A stretch of DNA of 64,000 nt from Campanula takesimana (GCA_026119855.1 JAOWBW010000863.1:124001-188000); one strand, 5' to 3'. Shown: positions 1 through 10,652, counted from the stretch's first letter. The notes: generated by a model not told the origin, from the sequence alone. Made by a program: numbers and translations.

Positions 1-68
1 TGAAAACCATCCATGATCAGAGACAAGGAGGAGAGCATGCACCTCCGAGGTATGGTCTAGAACAGTTT

Positions 69-809
69 TTGAAGATGAAACCAACTGGCTATGATGGTGA
101 ACCAGATGTGACCAAAGTTGAGAGATGGATTGAATCCATGGAAAAGATATTTGATGTTTTAGTATGTACTGAGGAAGATCGAGTTAGATTTGCTACCTAC
201 AAGTTGAGTGGAGCTGCGGAGTACTGGTGGAGAACACTGAAGGCTAGTTGGGATGAAGCTCATGTACCATATACTTGGGCAAATTTTCTGAGGAAGTTCA
301 AGGAACATTTTATTCCAAGGGTGGATCAAGACCGGAAGGAAGTGGAATTTCTTAGCTTGGAACAGAATACAATGTCGGTGGCTCAGTATGCAGCCAAGTT
401 CACGGAGCTATCGAGGTATTGTACTCATTTAATTGCAACGGAGGAGAGGAAAGCAACAAGGTTTGTGAAAGGGCTAAAAACAGTGATTCGAACTCAATTG
501 GTGTCCCACAAGCTACAAGAATTTCAAGATGCAGTTGATCGAGCTTATCAAGTGGAGCACGACATTGAAGAACACAAGAGGAAGGTGGAATTAACAAGTG
601 CTGGAAGGCAAGGTAGACCACAACCGCAAAGGAATGACAATCGTGGAGGACAAGGGACTTCAACCCCATTTAGAGGACAACCACAAGGGCAACCGAGTGT
701 TAGAAATCAAAGAAATTTCTCCGGGGGTCAAGGCAAGAGGTTTGTAATTATTGTCAGAGGGAAGGGCACAGTGAGGAGCGGTGTTGGAAGAAACAAGGAA
801 AGTGTTTGA
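69..809 (+). pseudogene. gag capsid region of the Tekay element
   Basis: This frame carries the retrotransposon gag domain. A tryptophan-rich core (residues about 40-75, with the YWWRTLK motif) is followed by the conserved KFTELSRYCTHL block and a basic, glycine/glutamine-rich tail typical just before the zinc knuckles. Gag packages element RNA into cytoplasmic particles. The frame goes out of register before the zinc knuckles, so it reads through them in the wrong frame and stops at 809. The first ATG shown may not be the original start, since coding similarity could extend before position 69. I am confident of the family and that the copy is broken. Confidence 0.88.
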
Positions 810-844
810 ATTGTGGACAACTTGGCCATTTTCAAAGAAATTGC
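743..844 (+). other. Two CCHC zinc knuckles in a third reading frame
   Basis: In the frame starting at 743 there are two complete CX2CX4HX4C zinc knuckles, about 45 bases apart, with C-N-Y-C and C-L-N-C starts. The gag frame (69-809) and the protease frame (781-2715) both overlap this stretch, but neither encodes the knuckles. Nucleocapsid zinc knuckles bind genomic RNA. Their survival in a third frame implies one frameshift just upstream and another just downstream. Confidence 0.85.
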
Positions 845-2715
845 CGAGATTGGGGAGTCAACCATCGGGGAGTGGTGTTGGATCGTCTCAGGGTCAGAAA
901 AGGGATGCCTCAGGAAAACCAAAGGTTCAAGGTCGTGTGTTTGCAATCAATCAACAACAAGCTTCGGATGCTTCCACCGTAATTGGAGGTATAATTTCTA
1001 TGTCCAGTTTGAGGGCACGTGCACTTATAGACCCCGGCTCATCGCATTCATATGTTTCTGTGTCTTTTGCATCTCGATTGCATTCTTCCTTTGAGTCTTT
1101 GCCTTATGTGCTAGAAGTGTCGACTCCTATGGGAAATTGTTTGATAGCTGACAAGGTGTTGCGTGATTGTGATGTGCATATAAGTGAGCATGTTTTACTT
1201 GCTGATCTAGTTATTTTGCCATTGCAAGACTTTGATGTTATTTTGGGTATGGATTGGTTAAGTAAATATCATGCCTCTGTTGATTGTTTTAAGAAAGTGG
1301 TTACGTTTTCTATCCCTAGTGTGCCTGTGTTTACTTTTGAGGCAACTTCTTTGGGTTCGGGAATTCGTATGATTTCTTATGTGAAAGCTAGGAGGCTATT
1401 GCACCGTGGGTGTGTGGGGTATTTGGCTTGTGTTTTGGATACTACTAAAAAGTCTCCTAAAGTAGAAGATGTGAATGTTGTTAAAGAGTTTCCTGATGTG
1501 TTCTCTTCTGAATATTCTATGCCTCCCGATAGAGAGATCGAGTTTGGTATTGACTTGATTCCAGGTACTACCCCTATATCTGAAGCACCTTATAGAATGG
1601 CTCCAGCTGAACTAAAAGAATTGAAGGTGCAATTGCAAGAGTTACTTGATCGGGGATTCATCCGTCCTAGTGTATCACCGTGGGGAGCTCCTGTATTGTT
1701 TGTCAAGAAGAAAGATGGGTCTTTGAGACTGTGCATCGACTACAGGAAGCTGAATCAGGTAACTGTAAAGAATAAATATCCTCTACCTCACATTGATGAC
1801 TTGTTTGATCAACTCCAAGGGTCAGTCGTCTTTTCAAAGCTTGACTTGAGGAGTGGGTACCATCAGTTAAAGATCCGTTCTGAGGATATTTCTAAGACTG
1901 CTTTCCGTAGTAGGTATGGTCATTACGAGTTTCTTGTTATGCCTTTCGGGTTGACTAATGCTCCGGCTGTTTTCATGGATATGATGAATCGGGTTTTCAA
2001 GCCTTATCTTGACACCTTCGTGGTTGTATTTATTGACGATATTCTTGTGTATTCCAAGTCTAAGGAGGAGCACGAGCAACACTTGCGAATGGTTCTATCT
2101 GTTCTCCGTGAGAAGCAACTGTTTGCGAAATTCAGTAAGTGTGCTTTTTGGCTCGAGGAAGTGTCTTTTCTGGGGCACGTGGTTTCCAATAGAGGAATAT
2201 CCGTAGATCCTTCCAAGATTGAAGCTATTGTGAATTGGAAGAGGCCTGAATCAGTTATGGAGATTCGAAGTTTCTTGGGTCTAGCCGGGTATTATAGAAG
2301 ATTTATCGAGGGGTTTTCTAAAATTGCTACTCCGTTGACTCAGTTGACTCGAAAGAATGTACCGTATGTGTGGGATGGCAAGTGTCAAGTTAGCTTTGAA
2401 GAGTTGAAGAAGAGGTTGACTACAGCTCCTATCCTTGCGCTTCCTAATGGCAATGATGATTTGGTAATTTATAGCGATGCTTCTAAAGAAGGCCTCGGGT
2501 GTGTGTTAATGCAAAATGGAAGAGTGATTGCGTATGCTTCAAGAAAGTTGACTCCGAGTGAGCAGAATTATCCTACCCATGACATGGAATTAGCTGCGAT
2601 TGTTTTTGCGTTGCACAAGTGGAAACACTATCTGTACGGAGCCAAATTTGAGATATTCACCGATCATCAAAGTTTGAAGTACCTTTTCTCCCAAAAAGAG
2701 TTGAATAACAGGTAA
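781..2715 (+). pseudogene. Protease, reverse transcriptase and start of RNase H (Tekay pol, part 1)
   Basis: An aspartic protease with LIDPGSSHS (about residues 82-90) and LGMDWL comes first. The gypsy reverse transcriptase follows, with LRLCIDYRKLN, SKLDLRSGYHQ, MPFGLTNAP and the catalytic FIDD (aspartates at residues 419-420). RNase H begins with VIYSDASKEGLGCVL. Pol copies element RNA to DNA inside virus-like particles. The frame stops at TAA (2713-2715) in the conserved block ELNxRxRRWMELL, where relatives have glutamine, so one C-to-T change would explain it. Coding resumes in the same frame at 2716. The first 25 or so residues are out of frame with the original protein. Confidence 0.92.
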
Positions 2716-4356
2716 AGAAGATGGATGGAGCTATTGAAGGATTATGATTGCACTATATCGTATCATCCGGGTAAAGCAAATGTGGTAGCTGATGCCATTA
2801 GCCGGAAATCTTTTATGGCTTCATTGATGGTGCGTGAATGGAAGATGTTAGAGGATGCTCGAGATTGGGAGCCTTGTGAGTCAAAGCATGGGGCTATTTT
2901 TGCGAGTATTCAAGTATTACCAGTTTTGATTCAACAAATAAAGAAAGCTCAGAAGGATGATCCGGAGTTGGTGAAAATAGTGGATAAAATCGAAGATGGT
3001 AAATTTGAGGATTTCTCTCTTAATTCCGAAGGAGTGTTAACTTTCAGAGGTCGGTTATGTGTGCCTTGCGTGGATGAGATTAAACGCCAAGTTCTTGATG
3101 AGGGCCACAAGTCGAGGTATACTATTCATCCCGGGAGCACAAAAATGTATCAGAATTTGAAGCAACACTTTTGGTGGAATAATATGAAGAGAGAGATAGC
3201 GGATTATGTATCTAAATGTTTGACATGTCAACAAGTGAAAGCTGAACATCAAAGGCCTGCGGGGTTACTTCAACCGTTAGAAATTCCGGAATGGAAGTGG
3301 GAACATGTTACTATGGATTTCGTGACGGGATTACCTCGCACTCGAAGAAGGTTTGACGCCGTTTGGGTGATCGTGGATAGATTGACCAAGTCTTCTCATT
3401 TTCTACCTATTGAGATTAGTTACTCGATGGAAAGGCTTGCAACCTTATATATAAATGAGATTGTGAGATTGCATGGTGTCCCGGTGAGTATTGTGTCTGA
3501 CCGTGACCCTAGATTTACATCTCGGTTTTGGCAAGCATTTCAAAAGGCTTTGGGTTCAGAGTTGAAGTTTAGTACAGCTTTTCATCCCCAGACAGATGGG
3601 CAGTCAGAGAGAACTATTCAGATTCTCGAGGATATGTTGCGAGCTTGCTCAGTTGATTTTTCAGATTCTTGGGATTCTCATTTACCTCTCGTAGAATTTG
3701 CCTATAACAACAGTTTTCAGTCAAGTATTGGGATGGCCCCGTATGAAGCTTTGAATGGGAGGAAATGTCGGTCTCCAATTTGTTGGGATGAAGTGGGAGA
3801 AGCAAAAATTTGGGGTATTGATATGGTGAACAAGTCAGTTGAGGAAGTTAAACTTATTCGGGATCGTTTGAGTACGGCTCAGAGTAGACAGAAAAGCTAT
3901 GCCGATCATCGGAGGCGAAATCTTGAGTTTCATTCGGGTGACTTTGTATTTTTAAAGGTTTCACCTAAAGTGGGAATTCGAAGGTACGGGAAGAAAGGCA
4001 AGCTGGCACCGAGGTACATTGGCCCATTCGAGATTTTGAGTAGAGTTGGTGATAGGGCGTATCGTCTTGCGTTACCTCATTCTCTTGACAAAATCCATAA
4101 TGTTTTTCATGTCTCGATGCTTAGGAAGTATGTGTATGATCCTTCTCATGTCTTGTCCGAGGTTCCCGAGGATATTGAACCGAGTATGTCTTACGAGGAG
4201 CACCCGGTCCAAGTTATTGATTCAAAAGTTCAAGAGTTGCGAACTAAGAGTATTCCCCTTGTTCGAGTTGTGTGGAGAAATCATAACGTGGAAGAGTCGA
4301 CTTGGGAGCTTCGGGAGGAGATCGAGAGGAAGTACCCTTGGTTGTTTGAGGGTTGA
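2716..4356 (+). pseudogene. End of RNase H, integrase and chromodomain (Tekay pol, part 2)
   Basis: This part opens with the end of RNase H (YHPGKANVVADAISRK). The integrase zinc-binding HHCC region follows, with CLTCQQVK. Then comes the catalytic core, with aspartate in VTMDF (near residue 198), aspartate in SDRDPRF and glutamate in GQSERT. After the GPFEIL and VFHVSMLRKY blocks there is a chromodomain ending in VVWRNHNVEESTWELREE. Chromodomains steer integration toward particular chromatin marks. This segment is uninterrupted for about 545 codons, so the element is fairly young despite the stop at 2713. Confidence 0.93.
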
Positions 4357-4392
4357 GGTAAGCAATCCAAAAATTCGGGTCGAATTTTCTTT

Positions 4393-4405
4393 AAGGGGGA
4401 GTGAG
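4393..4405 (+). promoter_or_regulatory. Polypurine tract
   Basis: The purine run AAGGGGGAGTGAG lies directly before the TG that opens the 3' LTR. It is the expected plus-strand DNA priming site of the element. Confidence 0.8.
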
Positions 4406-6689
4406 TGTAACGACCCCGAAATCCGTTTATTTATTTTAATATTTATTTTATATTTTTGGTAATTTTTATTTAAAATTAGGTGTGCATTTTATGTGTTGCT
4501 TCATCTTATATGAATTTGCACATCTTATTTGATTATTTGTGTTAGTTAGGTGTTAATAGTAAAGTTTAATTAGGGAGTGAAGTGATAGAAGTGGAAATAT
4601 TAGGGTCCCTTGTAGAAGTAAACTTTAGGGTCTTAATTGCTTAACATGAAACTTGAGTGATTTATATGAAGAAGTAAGTAAATCTTATCTTTACCTCATC
4701 TCCCTCCCTCCCCTTAGTTTAGCACACCACCATTTCTTTCCTAATCATTTCCAGAGAGTGCCATTGTTGAAGAGGTAGAAGAAAGAAGCTAGGTAAGTTT
4801 TGGTTTTGTTAATTTTTCCTATTTTAATTTACTACTCCATTTCCAAATCTAAAAATATATAAATGTTCAGGGTGTTGATTAGATCATATCTACCGATTCA
4901 TCTTATTTTTCTTGACATTTTTTCCGGAATATAGGTAAGTTACTATTCCCCTTTAAATGTTAAAATGGTCATAAACATGTTTATATGCTTTATATGTTAT
5001 AAAATGATGTTTTGGTATACTTTTAATATACTTGTAAATTTGGGACAGAGGGAGTAGTAAGAACTTATACATAGCTTGTTATTAGTGGGAAAGTTATAGG
5101 AATTGGTGTTAGTATTGTGCTTGGGTTGAGTTTGTAGCTGTTGTGAGGGTTGAAATTGTATGAGGGTTGCTAATGTTGGTATTTTGGGTTGGTGAGATGA
5201 AGGGAGTATTTTGTTTCCAGCCAAAATGTGAATTCTGGGCTGATTACACGACTCGTGTAGGGGTACACGAGTCGTGTAAGGGGAGATTCTGAAGGGGTGT
5301 TTTTCTACACGAGTCGTGTACTGCTACACGACTTGTGTAAAAGTTCTTACACGAGTCGTGTAGTGGTACACGAGTCGTGTAAGGGGCCAAAGTCTGAACT
5401 TGTGTATTTTTACGTAAAATCTTCCGGAGGTCATAACTTCTTCATCCGGACTCCGTTTTAGTCGTGTAAACTATCGTTGGAAAGCTCTTCTCGAGTACTA
5501 CACGATGGGTTGGTTATTGAGTGGGTTTTGATTTTTATAGCACGTAAATCCAGTAGGTGATTAGTACCAAAATGAGTATCCATGGTTCATTATGGTAGAG
5601 TTGGTCTTTTGTGATCAAGTTTGGATTAATGTGATGGTTTGGATGGTTTGTGTGATGACTTAATGTCAATATGGTGCATACTATTATGAAAACGTGTTTA
5701 CTTCTCTAATATGAGCTTGTGTGGTTCCCTACTTTGGAATCATACCCCGTTTGTTGTTTAAGCAAGTTTTCTTTGCTTCGGTTGTGTCTAAAGTCCAGCT
5801 GGTACTTTTGTGTGTGTTGGGCAGTGATAGGGATTATAATGGTCTCCCGAGCCAAGTACATTATAAGGCTCCTATCATTGGTTTCCCATTTTTAACCCCC
5901 TTCCTTAGGCCAAAGGTTGGGCACTTTGGGTTATGACTTTGTGTCATTTTCCCCCGTTGTTGTTGTTGTTGTTGTTTGGTTCCGGAACCCGTTTCAGCTC
6001 TTCGATGCTGCTCAGTTGATGCCTCTCAGATGGCTATTGTTTGGTTTGGGAACCTTGGCTCAGTATCCACGTATGAGTGTTCATTTCCGCTTTATGTGTT
6101 GCATGATGAGTTGGTCGTTATTTCCAACCGGTATGGGACGGTTGGCGATAGGGAGCCTCTCATATTATGTGCTATGTGTTATACGCTTAATTGTTAATAT
6201 TGTTTCTTCATGATCTTCATATTAGCATGTAATGTAGTTGCATTTTAGTAACTTACTGAGATTTATTCTCACCCTTATTTGTTTACTGTTTTAGATAAGA
6301 AGGAGCCCAGGGGATAGTTCACACACACAGGGAGGACGTCGAGGAGATCTTTGGGTAAGATATTTTGGGAAGGTTGTGTAAGAAAGGATACATTATGTAA
6401 ATGTAATACCTTTTTGGGTAGTGTACCCGTGACTTGGTTTGTATCAACTCTTTTGGTAGATGTTCGTGTTGTAAATAAGTAAGTAAGTGAAGTGTGTAGC
6501 CAAGTGGCTTAGAACTTGGTTGTGAAAGTTGTTTTGTGACTAGTAGTCACGTTTAGTAAATGTTGTTTGGTTATGTAAGACCTTTTTATGAAAGTATATT
6601 TCGAAAAATTTTCTTAAAAATGTTTTATGACGTCTTCCGTGCGTGTCCCGGACGTGGGGCCAAGTAGGACCACGGGTCGGGGCGCGACA
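4406..6689 (+). repeat. 3' LTR of the Tekay element (about 2.28 kb)
   Basis: The LTR opens with TGTAACGACC right after the polypurine tract and closes with GCGCGACA. Its first 590 bases reappear inverted at 6690-7252. It shares the TGTAACG start and the conserved block around ACTGAGATTTA (6257-6275) with the solo LTR at 29778-32266, so the two are relatives. It carries a striking array of 15-bp palindromes at 5245-5381. A possible TATA-like TTTTATAG lies near 5534. Confidence 0.9.
5245..5381 (+). repeat. Six 15-bp palindromic words in three pairs, 19-bp spacing
   Basis: The word TACACGAGTCGTGTA (7-bp arms around one central base) starts at 5245, 5264, 5306, 5325, 5348 and 5367. The copies at 5245 and 5325 have the opposite central base, and the latter has one further mismatch. 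Within each pair the start-to-start distance is exactly 19 bp. The rest of the LTR lacks the word. Confidence 0.95.
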
Positions 6690-7252
6690 CAAAGCATACT
6701 TATGACCATTTTAACATGTAAAGGGGGATTAGTAACTTACCTATTTTCCGGAAAAGATGTCAAGAAAAATAATATGGATCGGTAGATATACTCTATTCAA
6801 CACCCTGATCATTTATATGTAATTAGATTTGAAAATGGAGTAGTAAATTAAAAGAAGGAAAAATCAACAAGAACAAACTTACCTAGCTTCTTTATGTCAA
6901 CAATGGAGGTCAATTTCTCTTAGAAAGTAATTAGGTGTATAAGTGTATGCTGCACAAGGAGAGGGGAGGGGGTGGGGAAGATAACTATCCACTCCAAGTT
7001 TCACAATAACCCCTCAACTTGTATTTTAAACCTTTAAACCCCTAAACTCTCATTTTCAATAAAGCCCCCTTAATATTCCACTAACTCAACTACTCCCAAA
7101 TAAACTTTACTACTAACATTTTAACTAACACAAATAGTTAAATAAAATGCGCAAATTCATATAAGATGATGCAACACATAAAATGCACACAAAATTTTAA
7201 ATAAAAATTTATCAAAATATAAAATAAATAAACGGATTTTGGGGTCGTTACA
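6690..7252 (-). repeat. Start of a second Tekay LTR, reversed and split
   Basis: Read on the minus strand, this begins TGTAACGACC at 7252 and matches the first part of the LTR at 4406 with scattered differences, up to the point where the plus-strand element ends. The second copy therefore pre-existed in reverse orientation and was split by the element at 1-6689. The remainder must lie before the window. A 5-bp target duplication CAAAG at 6690-6694 is expected on the other side but cannot be checked here. Confidence 0.88.
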
Positions 7253-7437
7253 TATTATTATAGTGATATCCTGGCTTGGGGCCTCCGGATGTAGCCACGT
7301 GTGGTGGTGAACCGGGTTAACAAATTTTGGTGTCTTTGTGCTTTCATATTATTATTCATGTGTTGGATATTTTCTCCATGGTGATGACTGCTAGTATGGG
7401 ATAGTGGATGCGGTGATCCCCCTAATTCCCCAACAAC

Positions 7438-7449
7438 TGGTATCAGAGC
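7438..7449 (+). promoter_or_regulatory. Primer binding site for initiator methionine tRNA
   Basis: TGGTATCAGAGC lies two bases after the LTR end (7435). It is the usual plant copia priming sequence, complementary to the 3' end of initiator Met-tRNA. Confidence 0.92.
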
Positions 7450-7509
7450 TTTGATTCGAGATCTAGGGGAGATCCAAGGTGAAGAAAAGCAACAATAGAT
7501 TTTCGTGCA

Positions 7510-7565
7510 GCGCACGTGCAGAATTTGTGCAATGCACGTGCAGGCTTGGTGGAGCGCACATGCAG
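7510..7565 (+). repeat. Three GCACGTGCAG words at exact 22-bp spacing in the leader
   Basis: GCACGTGCAG starts at 7512 and 7534, and GCACATGCAG starts at 7556, so the spacing is 22 bp twice. The flanking bases GC or AT before each word extend the similarity to 12 bp. The array lies 60-115 bp after the primer binding site, so it is in the transcribed leader. Confidence 0.92.
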
Positions 7566-8622
7566 ATTTTGTGCAGTACTGATTCTTCGTGTGGAAGATG
7601 TGCAGGGATCTGAGAGCTTCTAAGGTTTATGGTTGAAGAAAGACACGTGCCAAATAGGTCAACGATCGTGCGGAAGATCAGAAAGTCCGAAAAGTTCGTT
7701 TGTTTCTTATGAGATCTGCAAAAATTCGAGGTGGAACTTGGAGATGCAGAGATCGGATCTGGAGGTGTTTAAGGGATTTTGGGGCAGTCAAGGTGGTTGG
7801 AGAAAAATATGAAAGAAGAGGAGGAATGCATCAGGCACTTGCGTAAGCAACCGACGATGCAAAAGGTGAGTGGTATAAGCCGGTTAGACCACGTGGGAAG
7901 AGAAGGACTTCTCGCAAAATGACGGATGGGAGTTAGGAGGATGTTGTACTCTACCAACAACATCAAATTCGTTTCGGGTGGGAGCAAGAGGCGTAAAGAC
8001 CGGCCTATTGGTGTAAAACGGAGAGACACCAATAAACGGTGTGTTAGGGTGGAGAGGTGACAATATGTAGCTGATCAGCAAGGAGACAGTCACAAGTACC
8101 TAACAGAGAGCAATAAAAAGACCACAAGAAGACAATGCAAGAAGCAAGGTGTGTTCGAGTTTCATGGGGAGCATTGCAAGGGGAGTGGATCTTGGAGGGA
8201 GAAGGCGAAATTAGTCTTGCAAAGAAATCAAGGTAGAAGTTGATTTGGGGAGGCAAGAAGTATCTAACACGGAGAGGTTGAAGAGTCGCTTGGTTTCAAC
8301 TCGCCTTATTACTTGGGCGTGGAGGCTCATGGTGGAGGAGCGTGGAGGCTCAACATGGTGTAATGGTGAAGCGTGGAGGCTTATCATCAACACAATGGAG
8401 AAGCTTAGTGCACGGTGTTACAATATTCAAAGGAGGTCATCTTCGTGGTGGGAGCTTGACGGGGACGATTACTACGCTTATGGGTTTAGTCTCCAGGTGG
8501 GAGATTATTGGGATTGGAGTCCTAAAGGGGAATCAGAGGGGGAGAAAGGAGTTCAATCCATAAAAGTGGAAGAGTCGAAGAGGAGATCAAAACGGAGGAG
8601 GAAAATCTGCACAGGAGGGCGA

Positions 8623-8728
8623 GCGGGCGCCTGGTCCATACCAGGCGGGCGCCCGGTGTTGATCAGAAGGTCTGGTCTTGGCGAGGGAGGTTAGCGGGCG
8701 CTCGGTTCCCACCAGGCGGGCGCCTGGT
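8623..8728 (+). repeat. Four GCGGGCGCCTGGT words, 22-bp pairs repeated at 71 bp
   Basis: The 13-bp word starts at 8623, 8645, 8694 and 8716. Each pair is 22 bp apart and the pairs are 71 bp apart. The best copy (from 8711) extends to ACCAGGCGGGCGCCTGGT, which has 8-bp inverted arms around GG. The array ends 77 bp before the TATA box at 8805. Confidence 0.95.
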
Positions 8729-8804
8729 GCCGTGATCAGAATCCTGGTAAGTGCAGATTTCCTAGGGTTTCTCTCGGGTATTTGGCTTAGGACTCTTGTA
8801 CTGC

Positions 8805-8810
8805 TATATA
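8805..8810 (+). promoter_or_regulatory. TATA box of the copia LTR
   Basis: GCTATATAAGC lies in the middle of the LTR, downstream of the word array and about 430 bp before the LTR end. This is a plausible U3/R boundary promoter. Confidence 0.65.
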
Positions 8811-9242
8811 AGCATAATTTCATCCAGAATATTGTGTACCCAAAAGTAGAGAGTTAGGATATCAAGAGAGAGCACAAAATAGTGTGTAGGAGGGGGCCGG
8901 GGGCCTAGGAGAGCCATGGGGGGCGATCCTACAACCCGGACATAGTCATATTGTTTGTGTGTTCTTGGGTAGAGATAATAATATGTAGGAGAGGGTTGTT
9001 CATGGAGAGTTACTATGCTAGATCTGTGTGAGTGCATATGTAAACTGTAACAATCAACATATTATTATAGTGATATCCTGGCTTGGGGCCTCCGGATGTA
9101 GCCACGTGTGGTGGTGAACCGGGTTAACAAATTTTGATGTCTTTGTCCTTTCATATTATAATTCATGTGTTGAATATTTTCTCCATGGTGATGACTGCTA
9201 GTATGGGATAGTGGATGCGGTGATCCCCCCAATTCCCTAACA

Positions 9243-9596
9243 TGAACTGCCCCCAAGATCGAAATTGAGAACTTTGGGGCGAATCGGGGAGGCATCATCC
9301 ATCCTTTCAGTTAACATCTTCTGTTCCTTCTGCATCTTCACTAAGACGTCAGCCATCAGAGTGGTGCTATCCTGTTGTCTGTCAAGCTGGTTCTTCATCT
9401 GGATGAGCATGTTCTTGATGTCGACATCATGAGTCGAAGATGTCTGCTTCTTGCCAGTTCCCATAGGTGGAGGAGGTGGCAATCCGCTAGAACCACCCGT
9501 TGATGTTATAGGCCTGATGCCCCCGGACGGCGGGATAACACCACTGATTGAAGTGGTTGACTTGCTGGTGCCTGAAATCATGGGTTGAGTAGACAT
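9243..9596 (-). pseudogene. N-terminus of Tat-type gag, truncated by the copia insertion
   Basis: On the minus strand an ATG at 9596 starts a serine/threonine- and proline-rich protein with a coiled-coil stretch (MLIQMKNQLDRQQDSTTL and onward). The context GATTCAAGATGTCTAC matches that of the gag at 21104, so both belong to Tat-type gypsy elements. The reading frame runs to the copia boundary at 9242. The 5-bp target duplication is expected to be TGAAC (9243-9247), but its partner would be before the window. Confidence 0.8.
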
Positions 9597-9635
9597 CTTG
9601 AATCGGCAGCAATTCAATAGATTAAAAAACCAAGT

Positions 9636-9653
9636 GCCCCTCGGTGGGCGCCA
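9636..9653 (-). promoter_or_regulatory. Primer binding site for lysine tRNA (minus strand)
   Basis: On the minus strand TGGCGCCCACCGAGGGGC matches the sequence complementary to the 3' end of plant tRNA-Lys at all but one base. It lies 40 bases before the gag start, as expected in Tat elements. Confidence 0.85.
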
Positions 9654-9656
9654 AAT

Positions 9657-10408
9657 TGTTTTGGCAAAAAACAATGAAATATACTCTGGATCAAAACTAA
9701 GGAGGGTTAAATGGAATATAAGCTATAGAATTGCAGAATTCAAGATTGCACAAGGATGTAACGAGGAAAGCCCTTGAGACAATAATCTCGCCGGCACAAA
9801 ACCTCGGGAGGTGATTAAGAGCACCTTCCTACCCAAACGATAGTATTAATCTTCTTGTTTTTGAACTGTGGAGGAGTACAAAGCGTTGTGTCAGTGTGTG
9901 TGATGGTGTGCCCCCAAGCTCGGTTTAAATATAATTACAAACTAGAACCCTATCTAAAAAGAATAACAAACTATCCTAAAATCTCGGGGTCTATCTTGAT
10001 GAATCTTTGACTTGGTCTTATTTTTTGTTGAGAGTAGGCCTTTTGATCACGTTCTTTTTATGAGCTGTAAACAAATAATTAGTTAGGGTAAATATAAATA
10101 CTTATCGATAATTCTGTCAAAGGTGAAGATGTCAGCATGTTGATCAAGATGTCACCATCTTGAAAATATACCCATAACCAACTGTCCTAAAATCGTGGGA
10201 TCTAACCAACTCTTGACCAAGTCTATCCCTTCGTGGATATAAGTCTTTTACCCCGTGATTTCCAAGGTTTAGCTGCAAAAAGTATTTATTAGAAAAATAA
10301 CTTTATTATTCATAACTTACTGATCACGAAGACGTTCATATGCTGGCAGTAGTCAAGATGTCGTCCTCTTAAAAGTAGTCAAGATGTCGTCCTCTTAAAA
10401 ATGTAGCC
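9657..10408 (-). repeat. Putative 5' LTR of the truncated Tat element
   Basis: On the minus strand the LTR would end in CAAAACA just before the primer site (9657). A possible start is TGTTGTGGC at 10408, giving about 750 bp. A TATA-like TATATTTAAA (plus positions about 9924-9935) lies in it. A 26-bp tandem repeat containing CAAGATGTC at 10348-10399 and further AAGATGTC words near 10120-10170 lie upstream of that TATA box. The far boundary is uncertain because no second LTR copy is present. Confidence 0.5.
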
Positions 10409-10652
10409 ACAACACCTTTATAGATGAAACATTAGATAAAATATTAATGTAACTTATTTATTTTTATTCGCTCGGTATCTATTGTTCTATGTCATAAAGC
10501 ACGGTAAACAACATTAAAAGAACCAAACCCTTCACACTATCAGACGCAATTGTTTTTTATAATTTTGATAAATTTAAAATAAATTTCGGTATCATTTTCT
10601 TGGGTACAATGTCTCAATTCAAGTCAGTAGGATTTAGGTGTCAAAATATGTA

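Larger units (their letters stand above)
1..6689 (+). mobile_element. Ty3/gypsy retrotransposon, Tekay-type chromovirus (5' end outside window)
   Basis: The order gag, protease, reverse transcriptase, RNase H, integrase, chromodomain, polypurine tract and 3' LTR is visible, which is the gypsy order. A C-terminal chromodomain after integrase marks a chromovirus, and the long LTR beginning TGTAACGACC fits the Tekay/Del lineage. The 5' LTR and primer binding site lie before the window. The coding region is broken by frame changes near the zinc knuckles and by a stop codon at 2713. The element ends at 6689 inside a reversed copy of its own LTR, so it transposed into a relative. Confidence 0.93.
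7253..9242 (+). mobile_element. Non-autonomous Ty1/copia-type element, 5' LTR interrupted
   Basis: The last 183 bases of a 5' LTR (7253-7435) are followed by an initiator-Met primer binding site, about 1.06 kb without recognisable gag or pol, a purine-rich GGTGGGAGATTAT block and a 3' LTR ending at 9242. The two LTR ends are almost identical over about 180 bases, with only a handful of changes. No ORF in the interior resembles a retrotransposon protein, so it must depend on a partner. The start of the 5' LTR was displaced upstream of the window by the Tekay insertion at 7252/7253. Confidence 0.82.
8509..9242 (+). repeat. 3' LTR of the non-autonomous copia element
   Basis: The 3' end is exact because it matches the end of the 5' LTR at 7435. 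The start is set just after the purine-rich GGTGGGAGATTAT block at 8497-8509, which is where copia LTRs usually begin, so it may be a few bases off. A TATA box TATATA lies at 8805-8810. A short-word array lies 77-182 bp upstream of it. Confidence 0.75.

Noticed and set aside
8245..8694. 149-codon ORF in the non-autonomous copia element
   Set aside because: It crosses the purine tract and the LTR word array and matches no retrotransposon protein.
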